DNA of 64,000 nt from Hephaestia mangrovi (GTDB lineage: Bacteria > Pseudomonadota > Alphaproteobacteria > Sphingomonadales > Sphingomonadaceae): assembly GCF_019880555.1 (NCBI RefSeq), contig NZ_JAINVU010000001.1:1-64000 (forward strand), given 5' to 3'. The position numbers and the translations under genes were made by a program. How positions within the stretch are numbered: the stretch's first letter is position 1; each line of letters begins with the position of its first letter. The notes beneath the pieces were generated by a model. The model was not told the origin of the DNA, did not search any database, and saw nothing but the letters and a program-made list of their open reading frames with translations. Below, in pieces: positions 44,509 through 53,549 of this stretch.

Positions 44509-47500
44509 ATGACGACATATTCGCTCACGCGTTCCTTCCTCACCGGCACTTGCGCGACGATCGCCTTGTTGGCGGGCCATGCCCGGGCGCAGACCAGCAT
44601 GCCGGCGGCAGAGAATCCGCCGCCCGAGGCGCAGGAGAGTGCTGCCCCGCAACCGGCGCAGGAAATCATCGTCACCGGCTCGCGCATCGCCCGGCGCGAT
44701 TACGTTGCGGACAGCCCGATCATCTCGATCTCGCAGGACACCGTGCAGAACTCGGGCCGTCCGACGATCGAGGACGCACTCAACCAGATGCCGCAATTCA
44801 GTGGCGCCTTCGGGTCGGCCAACGGCGGCAGCACCAGCACCGGCCTCAACGGCGGCCAGGCCTATGCCAGCCTGCGCGGCCTCGGGCCGAAACGCACGCT
44901 GATCCTGCTCGACGGGCGCCGGCTCCAGCCGTCGAACCCCGATGGCTCGATCGATCTCAATATCATTCCGGAGGCGTTGATCGCCAATGTCGAGACGATT
45001 ACCGGCGGCGCGTCGACCGCTTACGGCTCGGACGCGACGGCCGGCGTGGTCAACTTCAAGCTGCGCAACGATTTCCACGGCATCGAGATCAACGCCCAGA
45101 CCGGGGTGAGCGATTATGGGGACGGCGACACCTACCGCATCACCACCACGCTGGGCGATTCCTTCGCGGATGAGCGCGGCCATGCGGTGCTTTCGTTCGA
45201 TTACACCAAGCGCAACCGCGCGCTCCAGTCGCGCCGCGATTATTTCGTGTTCCGCAAGACCAAGCCCGGGCTCAGCACGATCCCGCAGGGGTCGACGGTA
45301 TTCGGCGCCAATCGCCCCACCGTCGATGCGGTAAACAACGTCTTCGAGAACCAATATGGCGCCGCGCCATTCACCGGCGATGCGTCGGGCGCCTATATCG
45401 GACAGATCGGCTTCAATACCGATCAATCGCTTTTCAGCACGATCGGCGTTCCGATTGAAAACCTGCGCGATCCGGAAACCGATTCCGCCTATATCGTGAA
45501 CAGCGGGACGAACAGCCAGCAGCTCAACTTCGGCTATAACGGCAGTTCGGTCCAATCCGACCTGAACCGCTACAACGTGTTCGGCAAGGTGGATTACAAG
45601 GTTACCGACGACATCAAGGCCTTCGCCCAGGTCACCTATACCAATTACGATTCGCTCGGCATCGCCAACCCGACGCTGGCGTCAAACGTCTATGGCCTGA
45701 GCGTTCCCGTCACCAACCCCTATATTTCGAGCGACTTCGCCTCGATTCTGGCCTCGCGACCCGATCCCGATGCCGATTTCACTTTCTACAAGGCGTTCAA
45801 CATCCTCGGGCCGCGCTATCAGTCCTATCGCTACAATGTCTATCAATTGACGCTCGGCCTGTCGGGCACGTTCGGAATCAAGGATTGGTCCTGGGATGTC
45901 TATGGCAGCACCAGCAAGGCCAAGTTCGAGAACGAGCAACGCGGCGGCGCCAGCGCGTCGGCGCTCAGGAACCTGCTGTACAGTCCCACCGGCGGCACCG
46001 AATTGTGCGATGGCGGCTTCAATCCGTTCGGCAACGTCACGCCGTCCGAAGACTGTATCAACTACATCAGGCGTAGCACGCTCAACCGCAACGAGTTGAA
46101 GCAGCGCACCGTCGAAGCGAATATGCAGGGGGGCCTGTTCGAGCTTCCCGGCGGCCAGGTCCGGTTCGCGCTGGGCGCCGATTATCGCTATAATTTCTAT
46201 AGCTTCAGGCCCGACGAACAATTGTCGCAACCGGACGGAACCAGCGATATCCTGGGGTACAGTGTGCTGCGTCCGGCAAACGGATCGGTCAGCACCAAGG
46301 AAATCTACGGCGAGTTGCTGGTCCCGGTTCTCAAGGACGTTCCCGGCATCGAAGAGCTCAATCTCGATCTCGGTTATCGCTATTCCGATTACAATTCGGT
46401 CGGCGGGGTGCACACCTACAAGGCCGATCTCGACTGGCAGATATTCCAGCCGCTGCGGCTGCGCGGTGGCTACAACCGCGCCATCCGCGCACCGAGCGTC
46501 GGCGAATTGTACGCCCCGGTCTCGACCGGCAGCGTCAGCATCGGCACGCCCTCCGCGACCAGCACCAACGGCGATCCGTGCGACGTTCGCACCTCGTTCC
46601 GCCAGGGTTCCGACGCGGCGCAGGTGCGCGCCTTGTGCCTGGCGCAAGGCGTACCGGCCGATATCATCGACAGCTATCAGCTCGGCACCGCGCAGGTGTT
46701 CGCCCTCACCGGCGGCAATCCCGATCTGAAGGAGGAAACCGCGGACACCTATTCGGTCGGCGGCGTGCTGCAATCGCCTTTCTCGGCGCCGGCATTCAGC
46801 AACATGTCACTGTCGATCGATTATTACATCATCAAGATCAAGGATGCGATCGGGCCATTGTCGATCGCCCAGGCCTTCCAGTTCTGCTTCAATTCGGGGG
46901 GCAATAACCCGAACTTCGATCCTTCCAATTATTATTGCTCGTTGATCACCCGCAACTCGGCAAGCGGCGTCCCGGTCAATCCGCTCCAGCCGCTGTTGAA
47001 CCTCGGCCGGTTCGAGGTGAAGGGGATCGATTTCCAGTTCGACTGGAAGGTCCCGGTCGGCACCGGATCGATCGCTCTCAACGCGGCCGCCAGCTATCTG
47101 CAATCGTTCAAGATTCAGGCATTGCCCGGCGCGCCGACCTACGATTATGCGGGCAGCATCGGCGCCAGCGTCGAAAGCGCGAGCGGGATCGCCCACCCCC
47201 GGTGGAAATCGATCACCTCGCTGACCTATTCGAACGGACCGATCAGCCTCGGCCTGCGCTGGCGCTTTATCGACAGCATGATCAACGCGGCCCGCGTCGT
47301 CAGCCCGAGCAGCACCACGCGCGGCGTCAATTCCTACAACGTGTTCGATCTCAATGTGCGGGCGAACGTGACGGACGACGCCGAATTCCGCTTCGGGGTG
47401 ACCAATCTGTTCAATCACCACCCACCCCAATATGGCGACACCGAAGGCACGTTCGACGCGGAGACATACGACGTGCTCGGTCGCTACTTCTTCGTGGGTT

Positions 47501-47517
47501 TGACGAAGCGGTTCTGA
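44509..47517 (+). CDS. TonB-dependent receptor (large, 1002 aa)
   Basis: 1002-residue outer-membrane receptor: signal 'TIALLAGHARAQ', TonB-box context 'QEIIVTGSRIARRDYVADSP', plug domain with 'RTLILLDGRRLQPSNPDGS' and 'TITGGASTAYGSDATAGVVNF', and a long barrel ending 'YFFVGLTKRF'. The GSRIxR/'SPIISIS' plug type is the group that imports oligopeptides or oligosaccharides in sphingomonads and xanthomonads. A ribosome site (GGGGGTATCATC) precedes the ATG. Neighbouring M14/M20 peptidases suggest peptide uptake; that is inference. Confidence 0.92.
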   Translation: MTTYSLTRSFLTGTCATIALLAGHARAQTSMPAAENPPPEAQESAAPQPAQEIIVTGSRIARRDYVADSPIISISQDTVQNSGRPTIEDALNQMPQFSGAFGSANGGSTSTGLNGGQAYASLRGLGPKRTLILLDGRRLQPSNPDGSIDLNIIPEALIANVETITGGASTAYGSDATAGVVNFKLRNDFHGIEINAQTGVSDYGDGDTYRITTTLGDSFADERGHAVLSFDYTKRNRALQSRRDYFVFRKTKPGLSTIPQGSTVFGANRPTVDAVNNVFENQYGAAPFTGDASGAYIGQIGFNTDQSLFSTIGVPIENLRDPETDSAYIVNSGTNSQQLNFGYNGSSVQSDLNRYNVFGKVDYKVTDDIKAFAQVTYTNYDSLGIANPTLASNVYGLSVPVTNPYISSDFASILASRPDPDADFTFYKAFNILGPRYQSYRYNVYQLTLGLSGTFGIKDWSWDVYGSTSKAKFENEQRGGASASALRNLLYSPTGGTELCDGGFNPFGNVTPSEDCINYIRRSTLNRNELKQRTVEANMQGGLFELPGGQVRFALGADYRYNFYSFRPDEQLSQPDGTSDILGYSVLRPANGSVSTKEIYGELLVPVLKDVPGIEELNLDLGYRYSDYNSVGGVHTYKADLDWQIFQPLRLRGGYNRAIRAPSVGELYAPVSTGSVSIGTPSATSTNGDPCDVRTSFRQGSDAAQVRALCLAQGVPADIIDSYQLGTAQVFALTGGNPDLKEETADTYSVGGVLQSPFSAPAFSNMSLSIDYYIIKIKDAIGPLSIAQAFQFCFNSGGNNPNFDPSNYYCSLITRNSASGVPVNPLQPLLNLGRFEVKGIDFQFDWKVPVGTGSIALNAAASYLQSFKIQALPGAPTYDYAGSIGASVESASGIAHPRWKSITSLTYSNGPISLGLRWRFIDSMINAARVVSPSSTTRGVNSYNVFDLNVRANVTDDAEFRFGVTNLFNHHPPQYGDTEGTFDAETYDVLGRYFFVGLTKRF

Positions 47518-47544
47518 CGCCGTTTCGCTTGCCGCTGCTCCTCT

Positions 47545-47587
47545 CCGCGATGGCCGAAAACATCCCGACGGCCATCGCGGATTTTCT
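47545..47587 (+). terminator. Intrinsic terminator after 1002-aa TBDT
   Basis: Stem CCGCGATGGCC (47545-47555) pairs perfectly with GGCCATCGCGG (47570-47580), then ATTTTCT. It lies 28 bases after the TBDT stop and between it and the convergent FecR gene. Tail is only weakly T-rich. Confidence 0.7.
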
Positions 47588-47637
47588 GTGTCCCAGCTGC
47601 AAGCGGTTGGGAGAAGCCCTAACCTCGTCGGTTGGGT

Positions 47638-48612
47638 TCAATAGGGGGAGAGCACGATCTTTTGCGCGTCGTTCTGCGTCACGCGGGCCACGCGATACCC
47701 TTCCAGTGCATCGGCCAGCGCATCGGCGCCATCGGTCTGGAGCACGCCGCTGAACTTCGTGTCGCCCAATGCAGGGTCGGACAGCACGATGCGCCGACGC
47801 GAGTAACGGTTCATCTCTGCCACCACCTGCGCCAGCGGCATTTCGTCGAAGGTCAGCTCGCCATGCAGCCAGCTCGCATCGGCAGCGGCCTTGCCCGGCA
47901 AGACATGCACCCCCGTCGTGTCCATCACCAGCATGTTGCCGGCATGCAGCACGGTCGTCCGATGGTCGGCGGGCGTGGCGACCCTCACGGTCCCTTCCAC
48001 CAACGCGACGGACAACCGCGCGGGCGCGGTTTCCACAGAAAAGGCCGTGCCCAGTGCGGTCACGCTGTTGTTCCCCGCCGAGACGATGAACGGATGCGCC
48101 GGGTCCTTCGCCACCTTGAAGAAGGCTCGCCCGTCGAGCAGCGCCACCCGGCGCGTATCGCCCGGCGGCGACACCCGCACCCGCGATCCCGCGTCGAGCG
48201 TCATGCGGGATCCGTCGGCAAGGGTCACCACCTGCGATTTGCTGAATGTGGTGGCGAACACCTGGTCCTGCGGGCGATCGTGTCGCCACGACGGAACCTC
48301 GATAACGGCGGCAACCCCCACCACCAGCGCGATCGATGCCGCAATCGCCATCGCACGCCCGCGCCGCCACCGGGTGGCGCCACCCGAAAGCCCTTCGGCA
48401 ACCATCGCGCGCACCGCGGGATCGTCGCCCGTTCGATCGACCGCGCCAACCGTATCGAGAATCCGCTGCCAAGCGCGCCGATGCTCGGCCTGCGCCGCCA
48501 GCCAATGCTCGAATTCCTCCTGATCTGTCGGCGAGACCGCATCCGCGTTCAGCCGCGCATACCAGCGGGCCGCCTCGTCTTCGGCGTGCGCCGTCGCTGC
48601 CTCGCGCGTCAT
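47638..48612 (-). CDS. FecR-family anti-sigma / sigma regulator
   Basis: 324 residues. N-terminal cytoplasmic DUF4880 region ('AARWYARLNADAVSPTDQEEFEHWL'), one membrane helix ('AMAIAASIALVVGVAAVI', about residues 90-107), then the periplasmic FecR domain ('ATTFSKSQVVTLADGSRMTLDAGS', 'VALLDGRAFFKVAKDPAHPF') and a C-terminal STN-like part. It would pass a signal from the outer-membrane receptor to the ECF sigma factor. Its start overlaps the sigma stop by ATGA. The divergent STN-containing TBDT is the natural third component. Confidence 0.9.
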   Translation of the reverse strand: MTREAATAHAEDEAARWYARLNADAVSPTDQEEFEHWLAAQAEHRRAWQRILDTVGAVDRTGDDPAVRAMVAEGLSGGATRWRRGRAMAIAASIALVVGVAAVIEVPSWRHDRPQDQVFATTFSKSQVVTLADGSRMTLDAGSRVRVSPPGDTRRVALLDGRAFFKVAKDPAHPFIVSAGNNSVTALGTAFSVETAPARLSVALVEGTVRVATPADHRTTVLHAGNMLVMDTTGVHVLPGKAAADASWLHGELTFDEMPLAQVVAEMNRYSRRRIVLSDPALGDTKFSGVLQTDGADALADALEGYRVARVTQNDAQKIVLSPY

Positions 48613-49130
48613 CCCGCGATACGGGTGGAAAGATGACGAATCGCCTTCATCATATGCTTTTCCACCGCGCTCACTGAAATGCCAAGCTGACGGGCGATGT
48701 CGGAATAACTCATTTCTTCAAACCGGTGCAGGACAAAGGTGTGACGGGTACGATCGGGCAGGTCATTGAGCGCGGCGATCACGATTGCAAGTTCTTCCTT
48801 CGCCTCAAGGACGCGCGCGGGCGATCTCTCCTCAACCGGATGATGGTATTCCTCCAGCGAATGATGCGACGATCGCTGGCGCACGACGTCGCGCCGCCCG
48901 CGATCGGCAAGTACGCTGTGCGCCACCTGGAACAGATAGCCTTCGACGTTTTCGATTGCGCCAGCGCTGCGCCGCGTCTGCATGCGCAGCGCGACTTCCT
49001 GAACGAGATCATCGACATCGTTGGGATGCGCGCGCTTGGACAGAAAGCCGCGGACCGCTTTCAGGTGACGATTGAACGCTTCCGCAGGGATCGCGCCGCT
49101 TGATGCATTCACGTTCGCTGAAATCAACAT
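48609..49130 (-). CDS. ECF-type RNA polymerase sigma factor (FecI-like)
   Basis: 173 residues. Region 2: 'DVDDLVQEVALRMQTRRSAG'; region 4: 'YSDIARQLGISVSAVEKHMMKAIRHL'; linker with 'LPDRTRHTFVLHRFEE', the order and length of FecI-type iron/carbon-starvation sigmas. It is coupled to FecR and divergent from the TBDT at 49214. Predicted to drive transcription of that receptor when ligand is present. The start used gives a long N-terminal extension; ATG at 49130 is the first in frame. Confidence 0.9.
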   Translation of the reverse strand: MLISANVNASSGAIPAEAFNRHLKAVRGFLSKRAHPNDVDDLVQEVALRMQTRRSAGAIENVEGYLFQVAHSVLADRGRRDVVRQRSSHHSLEEYHHPVEERSPARVLEAKEELAIVIAALNDLPDRTRHTFVLHRFEEMSYSDIARQLGISVSAVEKHMMKAIRHLSTRIAG

Positions 49131-49213
49131 GCCGCCCCCGTTGATCAGTCTATCGCACCCTCTCCGCTCCGTTTTGAGTCGCAGCGAAACATGTTGTCAC
49201 AAAGCCGTCAAGT

Positions 49214-51892
49214 ATGGATACTCGTCACAGCAGGCGCCGACAGAGCCACCCAGGGAGAGGCCGGACGACTGTTCAGGGGATGGAACCCGTTTTGGCGACC
49301 ACAGGGGCGATACTGACACGAGTGTCGGGGCGGTTGGCCTGCGCATCCCATGGCGCTCATCTAGCGACGGCGGCGATCGCGGGCCTGCTGCTGTTGGCGC
49401 CCGAGGCGCTACCGGCTGCCATGCTGGTGCCGCGATCCTATCCGATCAACATTCCGGCCGGGCCGCTCGCTGCCGCGCTGCGCGACTATGCCCGCAAGAC
49501 GCATCGCCAGATCCTGTTCGAGCCGGCGCTGGTGCGCGGTCGCCGGGCGGCGGCGGTGCGCAACGTCGCCGATCCCGATGTTGCGCTGGACCTGCTTCTG
49601 AAGAACAGCGGCCTTCGCGCACGCCAACTCGGCACGGATATCGTGATTATCGAACCCGTGGCGCGGCAGCAAGCCACCGCCCCGGCTCCTTCGCACGCCG
49701 CACCGCTGCCGCCGCCCATCCCGCCGCCGCCGGAGGACATCATCGTCACCGCGCTCAAGCGCCAGACGATCCTCGCTGATACGCCGCTCAGCATGACCGT
49801 GCTCAGCGGCGATGACCTGTCGGGCGCACAGATCTTCGACGAGCGCAGCGCCGCGCACAAATTGCCCGGCCTGATCGTCACCGAGGGCTCCACGCTGGAA
49901 CAGCGCCTGACGGTGCGCGGCGTATCGGGAAGCGGCGAGTCCACCGTCGGTGTCTATTATGGCGATACGCCGGTAAGCGGTCCGTCGGGCACCACCGCCA
50001 ACCCTGCCGCGATCACCCCCGACATCGATCTGGTCGATATCGACCGCATCGAATTGCTGCGCGGGCCGCAGGGCACGCTTTATGGCGCCAGTTCGATGGG
50101 CGGCACGCTTCGGGTATTGTTCAACCAGCCCGATGCCAGCCGATGGTCTGCGCGGCTGACGGCCGGGATCGACACTGTCGACCATGGTGATACCGGCGCG
50201 CATGCCTCGGCGGTGCTCAATGCGCCACTGGTTCGCGGTCGTCTCGCCGCGCGCTTCGTGGTCAGCCGCCGCAAAAGCGGTGGCTATATCGATAATCCGC
50301 TGCTCGGCAGCGAAAATCGCGGCGGGGTATCGCGCAAGAGCTGGCGAGCGACGCTCGCCTGGACGCCGAATGCGGCGATTACCGTGAGCGGCACCGTGCT
50401 GCATCAGGATTCCCGATCGGATGATGCAACCTTCTGGCTCCCCGATGTCGGCCGATATCTCAACGATCAGCCGGTGCGCACGCCCAACAGCAGCGTTCTC
50501 AATCTCTACAGCGGCTCGACCCAATGGAATCTCGGCACCGTCACGCTGACCGCCAATGCTTCCCATTACGATTGGCATGTCGTCAAGGAGAGCGATTTTT
50601 CCGCCGTTCTGGCGCAACAGCGCACCAGCGAGACGAGTTGCGCCAATCATTTCGGCGTCCTCTCCGGCGCGACGTGCACGCCCGATCAGATGCGGCTCTT
50701 TTCCGATCTGATCGACGCGCGGTTGCCCGCCGTGCTCTATCAACCGATGCCCGTCGCCAGCACCAGCGGCGAGATACGGCTGGCATCCAACGGCGATGGC
50801 CCCATTCTGTGGACGCTGGGGGCCTTTGCCGAGCAACGGCGCGATTCGGTCGACAGTTATGTGCTGCGGGCTGATCCCGTGTCGGGGAACGTGCTGCGCC
50901 CCTTCGATATCACCGGGCTGCGCGGCATTGAGACCACGCTCGACCAGCAGGCGGTCTTCGCCGAGGTAACGGCGCGACTGACGCGGCGTCTCTCGGTGAC
51001 CGGCGGCGGCCGCTATTTCCATTACAAGCGGGTCGGCGGCGGCTCGGTCACCATCGCCAACCCGATCACCGGCACCGGGGCTCTGGAAGATACCGACTAT
51101 CGCCAATCGGAAAGCGGCCGGAACCTGAAATTTGGGCTCAGCTATCAGCTCTCGCGCAGCAATCTCATCTATGCGACCGCGGCCGAGGGCTTTCGCCCGG
51201 GCGGCCTGAACGTCACGCCGGGGCTCAGCGAGGCGCAGCAACGCTACGACGCCGATCATCTGTGGAGTTACGAGGTCGGCACCCGGCTCGCTCCCAAGGG
51301 TACCCCGTTGCAGCTCGAAGGCGCACTATATCATATCGACTGGTCGAACATGATCTATGCGGTGACGAGCCTCAACGGCGCATTCGGCTACAACACCAAT
51401 GTCGGCAGCGTGAATATCGACGGCGCCGAGGCAAAGCTCCAGCTTTCGCTGTCTCCGCTCAGGATCAGCTCGTGGATCAGCTACGTCGATGCCCAGCTCG
51501 CCGAGGATCAGCGCAGCACCACCGCGGGCGGGCTCGGGCGAAAGGGCGATCGATTGCCCAACGTGCCGCGCGTCACCTATTCGTTTAGCGCCGATACCGA
51601 CGCGAGGATCGGCAGGAACGCGATCGTCAACGTCGGCGCCGATCTGGTCGGTGCGACCGACAACGCCTCCAAATTCGATCCGGATATCCGCTTCTACGAC
51701 GTGACGAAGGCGCACATGACGGTGAACCTGCACGCCACGCTTTCGGCGCACGATTGGCGCGTCACCTTCCATCTCGACAACGTCTTCGATGTCGTGGCGC
51801 CGCTCAACATTGTCTCGAGCACCTTCGGCGTGCACCGTCTCTACAGTAGCGCGCCGCGCACCACCGGCCTGGAAATCTCCCGCGCTTTTTAA
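49214..51892 (+). CDS. TonB-dependent receptor with N-terminal STN signalling domain
   Basis: Up to 892 residues: signal 'LATAAIAGLLLLAPEALPAA', STN secretin/TonB short domain ('YPINIPAGPLAAALRDYARKTHRQILFEPALVRGRRAAAV'-type), TonB-box context 'EDIIVTALKRQTILADTPLS', plug with 'VRGVSGSGESTVGVYYGD' and 'IELLRGPQGTLYGASSMGG', barrel ending 'TGLEISRAF'. The STN domain is what contacts a FecR protein, and the divergent FecI/FecR pair completes a trans-envelope signalling unit. Start uncertain: ATG 49214 or 49280 (22 residues shorter); neither has a clear ribosome site. Confidence 0.9.
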   Translation: MDTRHSRRRQSHPGRGRTTVQGMEPVLATTGAILTRVSGRLACASHGAHLATAAIAGLLLLAPEALPAAMLVPRSYPINIPAGPLAAALRDYARKTHRQILFEPALVRGRRAAAVRNVADPDVALDLLLKNSGLRARQLGTDIVIIEPVARQQATAPAPSHAAPLPPPIPPPPEDIIVTALKRQTILADTPLSMTVLSGDDLSGAQIFDERSAAHKLPGLIVTEGSTLEQRLTVRGVSGSGESTVGVYYGDTPVSGPSGTTANPAAITPDIDLVDIDRIELLRGPQGTLYGASSMGGTLRVLFNQPDASRWSARLTAGIDTVDHGDTGAHASAVLNAPLVRGRLAARFVVSRRKSGGYIDNPLLGSENRGGVSRKSWRATLAWTPNAAITVSGTVLHQDSRSDDATFWLPDVGRYLNDQPVRTPNSSVLNLYSGSTQWNLGTVTLTANASHYDWHVVKESDFSAVLAQQRTSETSCANHFGVLSGATCTPDQMRLFSDLIDARLPAVLYQPMPVASTSGEIRLASNGDGPILWTLGAFAEQRRDSVDSYVLRADPVSGNVLRPFDITGLRGIETTLDQQAVFAEVTARLTRRLSVTGGGRYFHYKRVGGGSVTIANPITGTGALEDTDYRQSESGRNLKFGLSYQLSRSNLIYATAAEGFRPGGLNVTPGLSEAQQRYDADHLWSYEVGTRLAPKGTPLQLEGALYHIDWSNMIYAVTSLNGAFGYNTNVGSVNIDGAEAKLQLSLSPLRISSWISYVDAQLAEDQRSTTAGGLGRKGDRLPNVPRVTYSFSADTDARIGRNAIVNVGADLVGATDNASKFDPDIRFYDVTKAHMTVNLHATLSAHDWRVTFHLDNVFDVVAPLNIVSSTFGVHRLYSSAPRTTGLEISRAF

Positions 51893-51951
51893 AAACGCTC
51901 TCCAAGGCGGTGGCCGGGGACCGGCGCACCGCCCCGAAAACGGGCACGAGC

Positions 51952-53295
51952 TTATTTGCCGGCAACCTCCAGCACCGCCAGCGTCAGCACGCGGACGCCG
52001 GTGCGGATCGCCGGCTCCGGCACCGGCGCGAAATAGGGTGAGTGGTTTACCGGCAGCGGCTTGCCCTTCGCCTTGTAGTCGGCGATCATCTTGGGATCAT
52101 AGCCGCCGATGCTGAAATAGACCGACTTCTTCAGGCCCGCCGCAACGAATTCCGAATAATCCTCGCTGGCGTTGCCGCCCGGCTTGTAAGCCGGCTCCAG
52201 CGTCACATTGTCGTCGCCCAACGCGGTTTTCATGACGCCGCTCATCGTGTCGGACAAGGCGATGTCGTTGATCACCGGCGACGCGCCGAACATGTGTTTT
52301 ACCTCGGGTTCGGGCGCGCCCGCCATCATCGCGGCGGCCTTCGCCGTGGTCGCGACGCCGTCGTTGATCAGCTTGCGCACATCCGGTGAGAAAGAGCGCA
52401 GAGTAAGCTGCAGATCGGCGTGGTCGGGGATGATGTTCGCCACCGTGCCCGCATTGAACGAACCCACCGTGATGACGCCGAACTGCTTCGGATCCTTCTG
52501 CCGGCTGATCACGGTCTGCACATCGGTCACGAAATGCGCGGCTTCGGCGATCGGGTCGATGCTCTTGTCGGGCATCGATCCGTGCGCGCCGACACCGTGG
52601 AAGGTGATATAGATCGTGTCGGAGGCAGAGCTCATCACGCCTTCCTTGATGCCGACGGTGCCGATCGGCGCCGGCCCGACATGCGCAGCAAAACCGTAAT
52701 CGGGCATCGGAAAGCGTTTGAACAGGCCATCGGCGAGCATCGCCTTGGCGCCGCTGATGATCTCCTCGGCAGGCTGACCGATTAACATCAACGTGCCGTG
52801 CCACTGGTCCTTCATCGCCAGCAAGGCCTCGGCAGCGCCCAGCCACCAGGCCATGTGCGAATCGTGTCCGCAGGCATGGTCGACATAGGTCAGCTTGCCG
52901 TCGACGGTCTGCTGTGCCGTGCTGGCGTAGGGCAGCCCCGTCTTCTCCTTCAACGGCAATGCGTCGAGCTCGGTGCGCACCAGCACGGTCGGCCCCTCGC
53001 CATTCTTGTAGATCGCGACGATGCCCGTCTTGCCGACATGCTCGGTCACCTGGAAACCGAGCTTGCGCATTTCGCCGGCCAGCAGTGCTGCAGTGCGGTT
53101 TTCCTGAAAGGCCAGTTCGGGATGCTGGTGGATGTCCTTGTAGACCTCGAACAGGTGCGGATAATCCTTGTCGAGCGACGCATCGATCCTCGCCTTCGCG
53201 GCGGCAACGTCCAGCGTCGGTGCCGGCACGGTCGTCTGGGCATGGGCTGGCAGGGCTGCCAGCGCGGCGGCGAAAAACGGAAGCGTGCGTTTCAT
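51952..53295 (-). CDS. Exported M20 family amidohydrolase (M20D peptidase)
   Basis: 447 residues with signal 'PFFAAALAALPAHAQ'. Metal-site motifs: 'DIHQHPELAFQE', Asp in 'RTELDALPL' with 'VDHACGHDSHMAW', 'GQPAEE', His in 'FAAHVGP' and the late 'FAPVPEP'. This arrangement (HACGHDxH) is that of M20D N-acyl-amino acid or hippurate hydrolases. It probably acts on peptides or amides in the periplasm. Convergent with the TBDT (58-base gap containing an imperfect GC hairpin) and divergent from M14 peptidase B. Confidence 0.9.
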   Translation of the reverse strand: MKRTLPFFAAALAALPAHAQTTVPAPTLDVAAAKARIDASLDKDYPHLFEVYKDIHQHPELAFQENRTAALLAGEMRKLGFQVTEHVGKTGIVAIYKNGEGPTVLVRTELDALPLKEKTGLPYASTAQQTVDGKLTYVDHACGHDSHMAWWLGAAEALLAMKDQWHGTLMLIGQPAEEIISGAKAMLADGLFKRFPMPDYGFAAHVGPAPIGTVGIKEGVMSSASDTIYITFHGVGAHGSMPDKSIDPIAEAAHFVTDVQTVISRQKDPKQFGVITVGSFNAGTVANIIPDHADLQLTLRSFSPDVRKLINDGVATTAKAAAMMAGAPEPEVKHMFGASPVINDIALSDTMSGVMKTALGDDNVTLEPAYKPGGNASEDYSEFVAAGLKKSVYFSIGGYDPKMIADYKAKGKPLPVNHSPYFAPVPEPAIRTGVRVLTLAVLEVAGK

Positions 53296-53549
53296 TCATA
53301 TCCTCGACAAATGTTGCGCCGAACGAGGCGAAGTCGAACGCCGGCTCCACCATGCGTGATCCCCGGCGACGATCAAGACGCGGTCGAGCATTTCCCCCTC
53401 AGCGCCGGATCGCATTTTCCGCTCGAGCCCGCGCCATCGCCCTGAAATTGCGGTCGTGAGATGAGGTAACGTCGCCCTTTTGCGTTTTGAAAAGGAGGTG
53501 ATGGCGGACGTGAGAGCCGCTTGCCGTAAAACAGAGGGGTGATCGTCAG

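Noticed and set aside
49409..51259. 616-codon minus-strand frame opposite the STN receptor
   Set aside because: Antisense shadow; the plus strand encodes a clear TBDT with STN domain.
51905..51932. GC hairpin between STN receptor and M20 gene as terminator
   Set aside because: Stem is imperfect and no T-tract follows on either strand, so termination is not supported.
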